This document shows positions 52,342 through 61,218 of a stretch of DNA of 64,000 nt, piece by piece (position 1 is the stretch's first letter; the number at the start of each line of letters is the position of its first letter). The notes beneath the pieces were generated by a model. That model did not search any database. It worked only from the letters and a program-made list of their open reading frames with translations, and was not told the origin of the DNA. The DNA is taken from positions 33,412-97,411 of IMG/VR virus record IMGVR_UViG_3300036670_000258; one strand, 5' to 3'. This stretch comes from a virus. Both the position numbers and the translations under genes were made by a program.

Positions 52342-53274
52342 TTAAATGTCAAAAAAGAACATGTGAAATAGTCTTGCGTTTTCCTTTTTATCTCCAAAAT
52401 ATTGCGTGGCAGCGTGAATGTTTTTAGCGTCAAACAGGACTAGTCGATTATATTTGTTTCCTATTTCATCAATTTTTTCAAAGTGACTTCCATCATAGAA
52501 ATTCATTTCAGCATTACTTCCCTTAAATGCATTTACATAACTTTCAGTCATTCTTTTTTCATTATCAAAGGAATAATCGCCAGTTACTTTACTTCGATAA
52601 AATGTAGTTCCGGAATTAGCCGGAGCGTCTGGTGATAAAAATACCATACCTGCATAATTTTGATTGTCAACATGATAAACGATAGGCTGATCTGCTGTGC
52701 AGAATTGAAATATTCCGTTTGCGTAACTATCATCATTCCAATTATAAATAGGTTTACCTATTATTTTTTCAAGTTTTTCTTTCATACCAATAATAGAAAA
52801 CCTTTCAGTTGCCCTCTCTCCTTTATGATAACTTGATGGTGAAAAATATATTTCTTTGATTGCCCATTCACGTATAAAATCAGGGTCTGAATAAAAATCA
52901 TCTACTACAATTAATCCCTTTTCTTCAGATTTAAATCCAGAATGGTATGCGATCCACTTTGCCATAGAGCCAATATCTAATAGTTCCTTTTTCCCCTTTA
53001 CCTTTAATTGAATAGAATCAAATGCATTTGATTTTTTTAGATAAAAATTAATACCAGGATTTAAATCAGTTGGATTGTAATATAGCGTCACATCTTGCCT
53101 TGGAGTAAATATAGGTGAAACAGATTTTTTATCTATTAAAATATCTTCAATATTGTATTTAGTTGAACAGATCCATCCGTGGATATCATGGAGCGTGTCG
53201 GAATGGTCTGATATGCTGTCAATATACATGTATACTTCTGGCATATTAGTCTCATGTTTAATTATGTTTGCCAT
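52342..53274 (-). CDS. 2-oxoglutarate/Fe(II)-type oxygenase, DUF6445-like (310 aa)
   Basis: The facial triad is visible: H201-x-D203 in IVYHVDNQNYAG and H287 in DAKNIHAATQYFG, followed by R301 (ARLFHMFFFD), which would bind 2-oxoglutarate. AGMVFLSPDAPANSGTTFYR is the DUF6445-like core. The N-terminal 110 residues look like a separate small domain. The substrate is unknown; hydroxylation of Pro/Lys or of nucleotides would be possible, and the adjacent collagen-like fibre makes a prolyl-type role worth testing. It starts a three-gene unit with the glycosyltransferase. Confidence 0.6.
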   Translation of the reverse strand: MANIIKHETNMPEVYMYIDSISDHSDTLHDIHGWICSTKYNIEDILIDKKSVSPIFTPRQDVTLYYNPTDLNPGINFYLKKSNAFDSIQLKVKGKKELLDIGSMAKWIAYHSGFKSEEKGLIVVDDFYSDPDFIREWAIKEIYFSPSSYHKGERATERFSIIGMKEKLEKIIGKPIYNWNDDSYANGIFQFCTADQPIVYHVDNQNYAGMVFLSPDAPANSGTTFYRSKVTGDYSFDNEKRMTESYVNAFKGSNAEMNFYDGSHFEKIDEIGNKYNRLVLFDAKNIHAATQYFGDKKENARLFHMFFFDI

Positions 53275-53310
53275 ACTAATTATTAGTTAAAGTTATTATT
53301 ATATTATATT

Positions 53311-53322
53311 ATTATATATCGC
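53311..53322 (-). promoter_or_regulatory. Candidate late-type promoter (GCGATATATAAT)
   Basis: The minus strand reads GCGATATATAAT 37 nt upstream of the oxygenase gene, just past the terminator that ends the fibre unit. It has the same GATATATAA core as other candidates. Confidence 0.35.
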
Positions 53323-53326
53323 TAAA

Positions 53327-53348
53327 AAAGATCCGATAAAGGATCTTT
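53327..53348 (-). terminator. Rho-independent terminator after the 158-aa gene
   Basis: An 8-bp stem AAAGATCC/GGATCTTT with a 6-nt loop, followed by TTT and AGC on the minus strand, 39 nt after the stop of the gene at 53388. It separates the fibre from the oxygenase operon. Confidence 0.85.
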
Positions 53349-53387
53349 AAATAGCTGTTATTATTATATAAACAATGGTAGACTTGT

Positions 53388-53864
53388 TTATAGTAAGTCT
53401 TCAATATTAGATACTCCAAAAATTGATTCTAACTTTTCCTTTAATTTACCATACGCAAATGTAAATATATCAGATTCTGTTATAGGTAAAAAATCAGCTA
53501 CAGTAACTTGTATTGTTTCAGTTACTGTCTTTAAGATGTCTCGTATTTCGGTAACAATATTTCCATTCTCATCAGTATATGTGATTTCAGTAGGTACCAT
53601 TCTTTCAATAGATACCTCCTTGTCTATTTGCTTTGTTAAAGATAAAGTTAAAGTATCGCCGATCTGATTATTTCGGGTTGAAGTCATTGACCCTGGGGTA
53701 TATTGTCCATACACTGGCATTATTGAATTTTCTATATTTAAAAAAGTTTCAATATTAAGAGACATATTCCCTGTCTTTGATATAGTATAATTTGTAATTC
53801 TAATGTAGGCCTCATTTGTTATTCCATCAGATGTTCCCACTTGTGTATTAATTCTAAGTCCCAT
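53388..53864 (-). CDS. Small virion-associated protein after the fibre (158 aa)
   Basis: Unrecognised beta-rich protein (NEAYIRITNYTISKTGNMSL; then ESIFGVSNIEDLL at the C-terminus). It follows the collagen/S74 fibre after 23 nt and is terminated right after. Chaperone, capping or fibre-tip roles are all possible for a small gene in this position. Confidence 0.5.
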   Translation of the reverse strand: MGLRINTQVGTSDGITNEAYIRITNYTISKTGNMSLNIETFLNIENSIMPVYGQYTPGSMTSTRNNQIGDTLTLSLTKQIDKEVSIERMVPTEITYTDENGNIVTEIRDILKTVTETIQVTVADFLPITESDIFTFAYGKLKEKLESIFGVSNIEDLL

Positions 53865-53887
53865 ACTCTATTGTTTTATATTTTTTA

Positions 53888-56158
53888 TTATTTATCTTTA
53901 TTTTTTAAAAGAAGTCTTACAAGTTCCTTTAATTCATCTATTTGTGATTGTTGTTCCTTTATAGCTTCAATGAAAAGACCCGCCATGTTACCATATGCGA
54001 CCGAGTACATTCCAGTTACGTCTGCTTTAACTAATTCTGGCATTACCTTTAAAACTTCCTGGGCAATAACACCAGATGATCGAGATATTTTATCATCTTT
54101 GTCATTTCTTGTAAATGTAACACCCCGGAGCGCTTTAATCTTTTCAATTGCATCTGGAATTACTTTAATGTTTTCTTTAACTCTAATATCCGAAAATGCA
54201 GTAATATCACCACTTGCTGTAATTGAGCCAGTAACAAGTAAATTGTAATTAACTCGTGTATTGTTATCTCCATTACCTACTGAGAAGGCTTCTACGTTCC
54301 TATACCCTCCGGTATAGAAAACATGTCCTCCATATCCTTGATGCGCGCTATATCTAACTCCTGTATAAAATGAAACATCTAAAGGTTGTGTCCAGTCACC
54401 TGCAGACTTTCCTATCCAGTAATTCATATCATTATTATTCAAATACATGCCTATTGCAGCTGAATTAGTAACACTACCTCCTCCTAATATAAAGGTGTTT
54501 CCTGAGATATTATTAGCAGTATTTGCATTACCATTCAATGCTCCATTAAACGTAGGTGCTGTTAATGCACCTGTTAAAGTTCCTCCACTAATAGGCAATG
54601 CATAACTTGCTACGTTTGAACTATTAAGATAATAAGCCCATCCTCCGAAAGTACCGCCTGACACACACCTTACTGCTAATTTATTAGCATTATCTTCCCA
54701 TCCCCATGCTATTTGAGTTCCCCATAAATTACCTCCGTTAGCGTGACGAAGAGTTTCATAGTTCCACCATGTTCCACCAGGACCATTAGAAATATTCGAA
54801 TTATCACCTGAGTATCTCTTAGTGCCAGCTTCTGTTGCACTAAATTCTGCGTTTGCATCAGTAAAAGATTTTCTCTGGAAAGCAGTAGCGTATGATGCAT
54901 TACCGCCAATACTTAATGAACCCGCATTCCCGGTTAATCCGCCGCCAGACCCATAATATGTTCCTGCAATACCTATGTTTCCTGATGATGCATTTAAAAA
55001 TATTCTTGAAGCACCGTTTGCTGCAACATACATTCCCCATCCAGATCCAGCACCCTGGGCACTTACACCTGCATTACCGCCAACATTAAATCCTATACCG
55101 TACATAATACCAAGGGATGTAAGGGCAGGATTATATGCACTACCGATAGTATATATGGGATTTGTGTGAGCGGCATTATCTCCGACATTATTATATGAGC
55201 CTTCGAGAAATCCGGTAATTGAAGATGTTCGTTTAATTGTACCCGATAAAGTACCTCCTGTTAATGGTAATTTACTACTGTCAGTTGCAGTGGTAGTTGG
55301 TGGTCCAACTGCACCTTGAGGTCCAACTAATCCTTGAGGTCCAATTAATCCCTGATCTCCAATAAATCCTTGAAACCCAACTAATCCCTGTTGTCCAATA
55401 AATCCTTGAAAACCTCGTAATCCTTGAGGTCCAACTAATCCTTGAGGTCCAATTAATCCCTGATCTCCTTTAAAACCCTGAGGTCCAACTAATCCTTGAG
55501 GTCCAATTAATCCCTGATCTCCAATAAATCCTTGAAACCCAACTAATCCCTGATCTCCTTTAAAACCTTGAAACCCAATTAATCCTTGAGGTCCAACTGA
55601 TCCTTGATTTCCAACTAATCCTTGAGGTCCAACTAATCCCTGTTGTCCAATAAATCCTTGAAAACCTCGTAATCCTTGATTTCCAATTAATCCTTGATTT
55701 CCAATTAATCCTTGAGGTCCAACTAATCCTTGAAACCCAACTAATCCTTGAGGTCCAGTAATACCTTGAAACCCAACTAATCCTTGAGGTCCAGTAATAC
55801 CTTGATTTCCAACTAATCCCTGTTGTCCAACTAATCCTTGAAAACCTTGTAATCCTTGATTTCCAACTAATCCTTGAGGTCCAACTAGCCCTTGAGGTCC
55901 AACTAATCCTTGAGGTCCAGTAATACCTTGATTTCCAACTAATCCCTGAGGTCCAGTAATACCTTGATTTCCAACTAATCCCTGTTGTCCAACTAATCCT
56001 TGAAAACCTTGTAATCCTTGATTTCCAACTAATCCTTGAGGTCCAACTAGCCCTTGAGCGCCTATAATACCCTGATTTCCTTGGTATCCTTGATTTCCAA
56101 TAGTAGATAACGCTTCTTCTAGCCCATCTATTTGTTTGATTTTAATTGGTGGAGGCAT
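53888..56158 (-). CDS. Tail fibre: collagen-like shaft, knob and S74 chaperone end (756 aa)
   Basis: Likely long tail fibre or host-range adhesin. Residues about 20-290 are some 90 G-x-y triplets in a hexapeptide rhythm (GPQGLVGNQGITGPQG). Residues about 330-600 are Gly/Asn-rich and include pyocin-knob-like text (NGPGGTWWNYETLRH; WAYYLNSSNVASYALPISGG). The C-terminus (FSDIRVKENIKVIPDAIEKI, then GVIAQEVLKVMPELV and VAYGNMAGLFIEAIKEQQSQ) is a peptidase-S74 intramolecular chaperone domain, which helps trimerise fibres and is often self-cleaved. The DNA of the shaft is highly repetitive, so copy number may vary between relatives. Confidence 0.8.
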   Translation of the reverse strand: MPPPIKIKQIDGLEEALSTIGNQGYQGNQGIIGAQGLVGPQGLVGNQGLQGFQGLVGQQGLVGNQGITGPQGLVGNQGITGPQGLVGPQGLVGPQGLVGNQGLQGFQGLVGQQGLVGNQGITGPQGLVGFQGITGPQGLVGFQGLVGPQGLIGNQGLIGNQGLRGFQGFIGQQGLVGPQGLVGNQGSVGPQGLIGFQGFKGDQGLVGFQGFIGDQGLIGPQGLVGPQGFKGDQGLIGPQGLVGPQGLRGFQGFIGQQGLVGFQGFIGDQGLIGPQGLVGPQGAVGPPTTTATDSSKLPLTGGTLSGTIKRTSSITGFLEGSYNNVGDNAAHTNPIYTIGSAYNPALTSLGIMYGIGFNVGGNAGVSAQGAGSGWGMYVAANGASRIFLNASSGNIGIAGTYYGSGGGLTGNAGSLSIGGNASYATAFQRKSFTDANAEFSATEAGTKRYSGDNSNISNGPGGTWWNYETLRHANGGNLWGTQIAWGWEDNANKLAVRCVSGGTFGGWAYYLNSSNVASYALPISGGTLTGALTAPTFNGALNGNANTANNISGNTFILGGGSVTNSAAIGMYLNNNDMNYWIGKSAGDWTQPLDVSFYTGVRYSAHQGYGGHVFYTGGYRNVEAFSVGNGDNNTRVNYNLLVTGSITASGDITAFSDIRVKENIKVIPDAIEKIKALRGVTFTRNDKDDKISRSSGVIAQEVLKVMPELVKADVTGMYSVAYGNMAGLFIEAIKEQQSQIDELKELVRLLLKNKDK

Positions 56159-56202
56159 ATGTGTTTACTTACTTTTTAATAATGATTGTAGTATTATATA
56201 TT

Positions 56203-57405
56203 TTATTTATATAGGTTAGTTTTCCAATTATACTTATATGTCTTTTTGTGTTTGTGTAAATCTGGCTCCCAGAGATTTCTTATTAACATTTCATATGTTT
56301 TGATTATTTCGGGATTTGTCGATATGTATCTATTTAAAACTTTATCACTTTTTTCTTTATATTCTTTAATTTGAGAATCATGTTTATTTATAGCAATGTC
56401 TAGTTGTTTCATTCCTCCTGAAATTTCAAAGTCCTTGTAATAATATCCAGCATCTTTAATAAAATCAGCATTGTGCACTACTGGATAATTAAAATAGAGC
56501 GCGTCTAAATATGAATAATTTAATGGATTTCCCCACTGATGAGCTAGCACTATATCTGTTTCCTCCGCAAGAAATGTAGTTACCGGATATCTTGGAATAA
56601 ACTTTATTAATGGACTTTTTGCATTAACTATATCCATTAATTTTAACATTCCCATAAAGTACTTGTTTTTTAGTAATCTATTACCACTTCCGACAAACAG
56701 TTGTTTAAATGAACCTTCTCCGAATTTTCTATAAAATGATTCAACAATCATAATCGGTATTAACGCGTATTTTACTACGTTTAAATTTGGTTCCATTACT
56801 GATATTTTCTTTTCAGAAATAGGACGAGGTTGATATTCTGGTATTTTTTTACCAAGTGACTGTAGTATTTTTTTGTTTTTTTCAATAAACATAGGGTCCC
56901 ATATAAATGGAACTACCTTAACCTTTCCAGGTTCATGTCTATATATTAATTCAAAATATTCTTTATTATGTAGTTCTTGCTGTGGAATTATCCATGTTTC
57001 GTCATGACCTTTATCCCATGCGGGTAATCCAGGTGCATCACTTTCTCCAAATAAAACTCTTTCCATGTCTATTACATAATTGTTGCCACATTGGTACTTT
57101 ACGACCCTTGCATTTGGATTATTTTTTCTAAGAGCTGCAGTATATATTTCAGGTAATGAGGTTCCAAGTGTTATCAATAAGTCTAATTCTTTCCATTTGT
57201 CCTTATATTTATAAGTCTTAAATATGTTAGTATCCCAAGTTACCTTCGATAGATCCTGTACAATGTTCGATGTGTCTAATATCCAAACGTCGTTGCCTTT
57301 GATTTGTAATAGGGTGTGCGCTAGATATAATGCATTGAGTTTTATCCCATTAATCCATAATGATTCGTTTTCTTGTGAAAGTCCTATAGTTATTCCTATT
57401 TTCAT
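56203..57405 (-). CDS. DUF2827-like glycosyltransferase (400 aa)
   Basis: GT-B-type enzyme by pattern. The N-terminus MKIGITIGLSQENESLWINGI matches the DUF2827 opening (hydrophobic strand, then W-x-N-G-I). Later segments NVWILDTSNIVQ-like and the C-terminal AHQWGNPLNYSYLDALYFNY, PVVHNADFIKDAGYYYKDFE resemble its donor-binding half, with E and H positions typical of the fold. Length is usual. It sits between fibre genes, suggesting modification of the adhesin or of a surface polymer. Confidence 0.7.
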   Translation of the reverse strand: MKIGITIGLSQENESLWINGIKLNALYLAHTLLQIKGNDVWILDTSNIVQDLSKVTWDTNIFKTYKYKDKWKELDLLITLGTSLPEIYTAALRKNNPNARVVKYQCGNNYVIDMERVLFGESDAPGLPAWDKGHDETWIIPQQELHNKEYFELIYRHEPGKVKVVPFIWDPMFIEKNKKILQSLGKKIPEYQPRPISEKKISVMEPNLNVVKYALIPIMIVESFYRKFGEGSFKQLFVGSGNRLLKNKYFMGMLKLMDIVNAKSPLIKFIPRYPVTTFLAEETDIVLAHQWGNPLNYSYLDALYFNYPVVHNADFIKDAGYYYKDFEISGGMKQLDIAINKHDSQIKEYKEKSDKVLNRYISTNPEIIKTYEMLIRNLWEPDLHKHKKTYKYNWKTNLYK

Positions 57406-57442
57406 ATAAGCATTAATTTTTATACTGTATATATTACATAAA

Positions 57443-57466
57443 AAAAGGACCTAAAAAGGTCCTTTT
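57443..57466 (-). terminator. Rho-independent terminator after the coiled-coil fibre gene
   Basis: A perfect 10-bp stem AAAAGGACCT/AGGTCCTTTT with an AAAA loop, continued by TTTATG on the minus strand, 19 nt after the stop of the 378-aa gene. Confidence 0.9.
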
Positions 57467-57484
57467 AATACTATTTGCTGAAAA

Positions 57485-58621
57485 TTAAAATTGATAAGTA
57501 ATCACAACAACATCGTTCGCGTCTATTGCATATCCTGGATTTGCGATAACAACCGAGGTTCCACTCACAGAGGCTATTGACGTTTTAATACCATTCACAT
57601 ACGCTTGAGCCAAATACTTGTTATTGTCCTGTACTGGATTTATAAGAGAATATGTCAAAGATATCGTTCCAGTAAATGTTTCTTCAAACATTTCAAAGTC
57701 CTGCATAAGAGCACTTTCAATTGAAGTTACTTTCGTGGTTATTGATGTTTCGGCTGCGATAGCTCTTGCCTTTTCAATAGAGTCCTGTACCGATACAACC
57801 GCCTCAACTCTTACAAAGTCAGAATTGGTAGATGAAATTTCAGAACTTAAAGCTGATGTTAATAATGTTGCTCTAGTATTTATTGAAGTTACATCGCTAT
57901 TGGTAGCTACTATTTCCGAACTTAAGGCAGCTGCGAGAGCAGTTGCTCTAGCATCGATTGAAGTTACATCATTATTAGTAGATACAATTTCTGAACTTAA
58001 GGACGCTGCAAGTGCAGTTGCCCTGGTATCAATTGAAGTTACATCATTATTAGTAGATACAATTTCGGAACTTAAGGACGCTGCGAGCGCATTTGCTCTA
58101 GTATTTATTGAAGTTACATCTGAATTTGTAGCTGCAATTTCAGCGTTTAAGTTACCAACTACTACTGCTAGTGCGCCATCATTTGTCGTATCTACTGCGT
58201 TAATTAACGAAACTATTTCAACAAAAGAGTCTTTATCGGCGTCAGACGCTGTCAAAATCGCATCAATTCTCGATTTTTCAGTGTTAATATTTGCTGACAG
58301 ATTAGATTCTACCGAAGTAGCTCTATTAATTTCCGTAGTTAACCTATTAGTTATAGAAAGCTCACTTGAAGTTGCTCTAGTTATTTCGGCTGAAATAGAA
58401 CCATCAATTCGAGTAACATCGGAATTTGTTGAGTTTATTTCAGTAGAAAGCGCAACTTCTAATGAATCTATGGATGCGTTAATATTTCCAGTAATTTGAC
58501 CCGTAACTGAGTCGATATACGCCTTAGTAGCTACGGCTCCTGCTATTTTATTTTCGGTTACCGTTGCCCAGTTTACCGTTGCTAAAAAGTCTGCAATTTG
58601 CTTAGACCTAATTTGTGCCAT
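57485..58621 (-). CDS. Coiled-coil tail-fibre protein with 25-residue repeats (378 aa)
   Basis: Residues about 45-290 are an Ala/Ser/Thr/Asn-rich trimeric-type coiled coil; four near-identical 25-residue units (ALAASLSSEIVSTNNDVTSI and so on) fall in residues about 170-280. The C-terminal 80 residues are a small beta domain (TYSLINPVQDNNKYLAQAYV; AIDANDVVVITYQF). The N-terminus (MAQIRSKQIADFLATVNW) may attach to the virion. A structural fibre or spacer protein is likely. Confidence 0.65.
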   Translation of the reverse strand: MAQIRSKQIADFLATVNWATVTENKIAGAVATKAYIDSVTGQITGNINASIDSLEVALSTEINSTNSDVTRIDGSISAEITRATSSELSITNRLTTEINRATSVESNLSANINTEKSRIDAILTASDADKDSFVEIVSLINAVDTTNDGALAVVVGNLNAEIAATNSDVTSINTRANALAASLSSEIVSTNNDVTSIDTRATALAASLSSEIVSTNNDVTSIDARATALAAALSSEIVATNSDVTSINTRATLLTSALSSEISSTNSDFVRVEAVVSVQDSIEKARAIAAETSITTKVTSIESALMQDFEMFEETFTGTISLTYSLINPVQDNNKYLAQAYVNGIKTSIASVSGTSVVIANPGYAIDANDVVVITYQF

Positions 58622-58690
58622 TTTCTTCTTTTTATTTTTAATTCACGTTATTCGTATTTATTATTATATATATTTAATAAATGTGTAGTA

Positions 58691-59914
58691 TTATCCTAAA
58701 TAGTCTATCTCATATATTAAGTTTATTTCATCACCTACTTCTAATTCGAATCCTGCGATATTGCCATTCCATATTAATTGATCTTCTCTTCGTATTTCTC
58801 CAATTAACATTGAAGTTTCACCATTGTTTCCTGAAAAGTAAACTGTCTTATTTTTAGCTCCATCGCCTACATCAACACTAATACCATTCACTTCTACCAT
58901 AACATAGGATTGTTTGTATGGAGAATATGTAATGTATATTCCTGTAGGAGAACCTGCACCATTAGTCGCAAACGCAACTCTTTTGTTCTTGTCAGTATAT
59001 GTTAATACTCCTTCTGGTTTAACTGTAATACCATGTGCATCTATACTGAATGCTACATTATCACCTACTTGCCATATTGATTTATTAACACCTGGTCCTC
59101 TTGAAAAATCTTCAAGAACAACCTTTAAACGAATTCCATCACTGTCAGCGTCAACACCATTTCCAGGAATAACATCAATTCTTTCAGATGTTAAAATTTT
59201 ATATATTGCATAAAATGATGGATTGTCTATACTGAATAATGTAATAATTCCGGTAATATTATCAACTCCCATTCGGTTAACAACAAAATTTTCAAGTGAC
59301 GCAGGTCTAATTAAATTTAAATCTAAATTTCTAAATGTCATTATGCTTATTTCAGAAGGATCCTGTGAATTAACTGACATATATCCATATCTAGAAGGTA
59401 TATCGGAATCTATGTATTCTATCATGTATTCAGAAGATCCAAATGGTTTTCTAGAAATAACCTGAACCGGTGATGGAATTATAACATCAGGGTCGTCTAC
59501 AAATTCTCCAGCGATAATGCGCCCTACTTTAAATAGTGGCATGATGTAAGTCTTTGCTGATGGAAAATAATTACTATAAACTATTCTAATCCTTGCAAAC
59601 AAATCACCAGGATCTAAGTATCTTGAAATGTTATCTATTATTTCAAACGAAATATTTCCTGCATTATTTGTGTTTACACTTCCAAGATTTAATTGCTGTG
59701 AAACTCCAGGAATTACCGGATTTCCAAATACAAGCTGTAAATCACCCGTTTCATTTAATATTTCCACCGAAATTGATGTTACATATTGCAGTGACACTGG
59801 ATTTCCAAGAAAGTCCCTATCTAATTGTATGTTATATGTTTGAGAATTTCCTTGAATCACATTGAATGTTTCTTCAATGCTCGCCAGGATATCTTCTTGA
59901 ATTACGTAAGCCAT
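58691..59914 (-). CDS. Virion structural protein, probable fibre adaptor (407 aa)
   Basis: Beta-rich without known domain. The N-terminal 120 residues look like an Ig-type unit (NIQLDRDFLGNPVSLQYVTS; then GNISFEIIDNISRYLDPGDL). The C-terminal half has short strands ending LEVGDEINLIYEIDYLG. It is the first of the fibre operon and lies upstream of the coiled-coil fibre. Position suggests a baseplate-distal connector. Confidence 0.5.
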   Translation of the reverse strand: MAYVIQEDILASIEETFNVIQGNSQTYNIQLDRDFLGNPVSLQYVTSISVEILNETGDLQLVFGNPVIPGVSQQLNLGSVNTNNAGNISFEIIDNISRYLDPGDLFARIRIVYSNYFPSAKTYIMPLFKVGRIIAGEFVDDPDVIIPSPVQVISRKPFGSSEYMIEYIDSDIPSRYGYMSVNSQDPSEISIMTFRNLDLNLIRPASLENFVVNRMGVDNITGIITLFSIDNPSFYAIYKILTSERIDVIPGNGVDADSDGIRLKVVLEDFSRGPGVNKSIWQVGDNVAFSIDAHGITVKPEGVLTYTDKNKRVAFATNGAGSPTGIYITYSPYKQSYVMVEVNGISVDVGDGAKNKTVYFSGNNGETSMLIGEIRREDQLIWNGNIAGFELEVGDEINLIYEIDYLG

Positions 59915-59945
59915 TTTTAAAATTTATTTTTAATAAGATATGATT

Positions 59946-59958
59946 GTGTATATATCTT
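59946..59958 (-). promoter_or_regulatory. Candidate late-type promoter (AAGATATATACAC)
   Basis: The minus strand reads AAGATATATACAC about 32 nt upstream of the 407-aa gene. It overlaps the stop of the upstream 232-aa gene, so part of its conservation could be coding. Confidence 0.3.
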
Positions 59959-60655
59959 AAATACCATGTTTAATTCTGTTAAATATGCAATATTGCATAA
60001 GTGGAATCATACATTCATCATGTGCAGGCATTTCACCTTTGATTTTTACGTCAAATCTAAAAAATCTAAATTTATTACTTTCTAATTCTTTCTCTGAAAT
60101 AAATTGAGCAATACTTTGTAAGTTATTTTTAATTACGAATTGCTTATTTACTTTAAAATTAATCCAATCTATTTTAAAACTCAAAGGTTCCTTATAAGAA
60201 TATACTTCAATATTTTCAAGTTTAGCATCAATATACATTATATAGCCTGTTGTATTTAATGTTCTTTTGTTTGGTATTTCAGTAATTATGCAATTTTTTT
60301 CTAGATTTCTCCATTTGTCTCTAACTAATCTATACATATCTTCTAATAGCTCAATTGCCATATCACATACTTTATAAATGATTTCGTGCTCAGTTTCGGA
60401 CTCATATTTATATTTTAAAGATAATGTGTCAGTGTCGATTCCGATGATCTTTCTAGAATTATTATCTATTATATCCCTGTTGTATTTTATATTATAAAGA
60501 ATTTCTAATTCTGTTTCAACTGTCGACATCGCAGAATAAAGGCTATTATCTAATATAAGGGATTTGATTTCCTTTATTCCAGATAATAGCCTATATTGTT
60601 TTAATTCGTAATCGTAAGGAGTTTCTGTTAACCAATTTTTATTAAAGATGTTCAT
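59957..60655 (-). CDS. Hypothetical protein (232 aa)
   Basis: Unrecognised alpha/beta protein. The N-terminal 100 residues are helical (LSGIKEIKSLILDNSLYSAM); the rest is beta-rich (YIMYIDAKLENIEVYSYKEP). The C-terminus carries DECMIPLMQYCIFN. It lies at the border of the proteostasis genes and the fibre operon. Confidence 0.55.
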   Translation of the reverse strand: MNIFNKNWLTETPYDYELKQYRLLSGIKEIKSLILDNSLYSAMSTVETELEILYNIKYNRDIIDNNSRKIIGIDTDTLSLKYKYESETEHEIIYKVCDMAIELLEDMYRLVRDKWRNLEKNCIITEIPNKRTLNTTGYIMYIDAKLENIEVYSYKEPLSFKIDWINFKVNKQFVIKNNLQSIAQFISEKELESNKFRFFRFDVKIKGEMPAHDECMIPLMQYCIFNRIKHGI

Positions 60656-60705
60656 ATACTATGTATCTCCATAGACATGCTAATATTTAACAAAAACTTA
60701 TTATA

Positions 60706-61020
60706 TTATAATATTCTTCTAGATTCTGTTGTGTTTTTACCTTTATGGATATCCATTTTATCTCCAGTTACAACAGGAAGTCCACATTGTAATATAAACC
60801 AACTTGCCTCAATCTCAGCTTCTTCTTTAGAAATTTTAAGAACATCTTTCATTCGAAGAACGCAATGATTAATAAAAACGTTTTCCTTTTCGGGTGTTGT
60901 TGTGTATTCCATATACCACATTGGATTTTCACTAACATCTTCAAACTTTACGTTATGATCGATTAATTGATAGTTTTTTAATTCAACGAGTAGATTTCTG
61001 TGTTTTTCTCTTTGTGTCAT
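60706..61020 (-). CDS. Hypothetical protein (104 aa)
   Basis: Unrecognised. Mixed, with the stretch VLRMKDVLKISKEEAEIEAS and a short C-terminal basic tail. It overlaps the preceding gene by 4 nt (ATGA). Position near ClpP leaves room for an accessory role. Confidence 0.5.
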   Translation of the reverse strand: MTQREKHRNLLVELKNYQLIDHNVKFEDVSENPMWYMEYTTTPEKENVFINHCVLRMKDVLKISKEEAEIEASWFILQCGLPVVTGDKMDIHKGKNTTESRRIL

Positions 61021-61217
61021 AATGAAAGTAAAGATATTAATAGTTCATTGTCATTTAGTCTAACATATTCGTCATGTGATATGTCTACCATATATGATCC
61101 TTTGAAGTAATTTGCAGCTATTTTAATAGGTTCACCTCCTGGCTCTATTCGTTCCTTCTCCAATAATTTATTTAAGACATAAATGTCGCTTTGTATTATG
61201 TAAAAGTGTACTCTCAT
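61017..61217 (-). CDS. Small hypothetical protein downstream of clpP (66 aa)
   Basis: The ATG at 61215-61217 (MRVHFYIIQSDIYVLN) is preferred; it lies 1 nt after the clpP stop region, while a longer frame would overlap ClpP. It is a small alpha/beta protein with a GGEPIKIAANYFKGSYMVD segment. No family recognised. Confidence 0.5.
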   Translation of the reverse strand: MRVHFYIIQSDIYVLNKLLEKERIEPGGEPIKIAANYFKGSYMVDISHDEYVRLNDNELLISLLSL

Positions 61218-61218
61218 A

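Noticed and set aside
52326-52433. Longer start for the two-domain glycosyltransferase
   Set aside because: It overlaps the oxygenase gene by about 90 nt in another frame; MNISIITRCTR is a typical glycosyltransferase beginning.
53888-54190. S74 domain as an independent peptidase acting on the host
   Set aside because: In fibres this domain acts as an intramolecular chaperone with self-cleavage; no other peptidase motif is present.
55295-56101. Regular short repeats that might suggest a CRISPR array
   Set aside because: The repeats are 9- and 18-bp multiples in an open frame coding for G-x-y triplets, without unique spacers of constant length.
57618-58499. Plus-strand open frame of 293 codons
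   Set aside because: It is exactly antisense to the repetitive coiled-coil fibre gene and arises from its biased codons. It would be the only plus-strand gene, and no promoter or ribosome-binding signal is seen.
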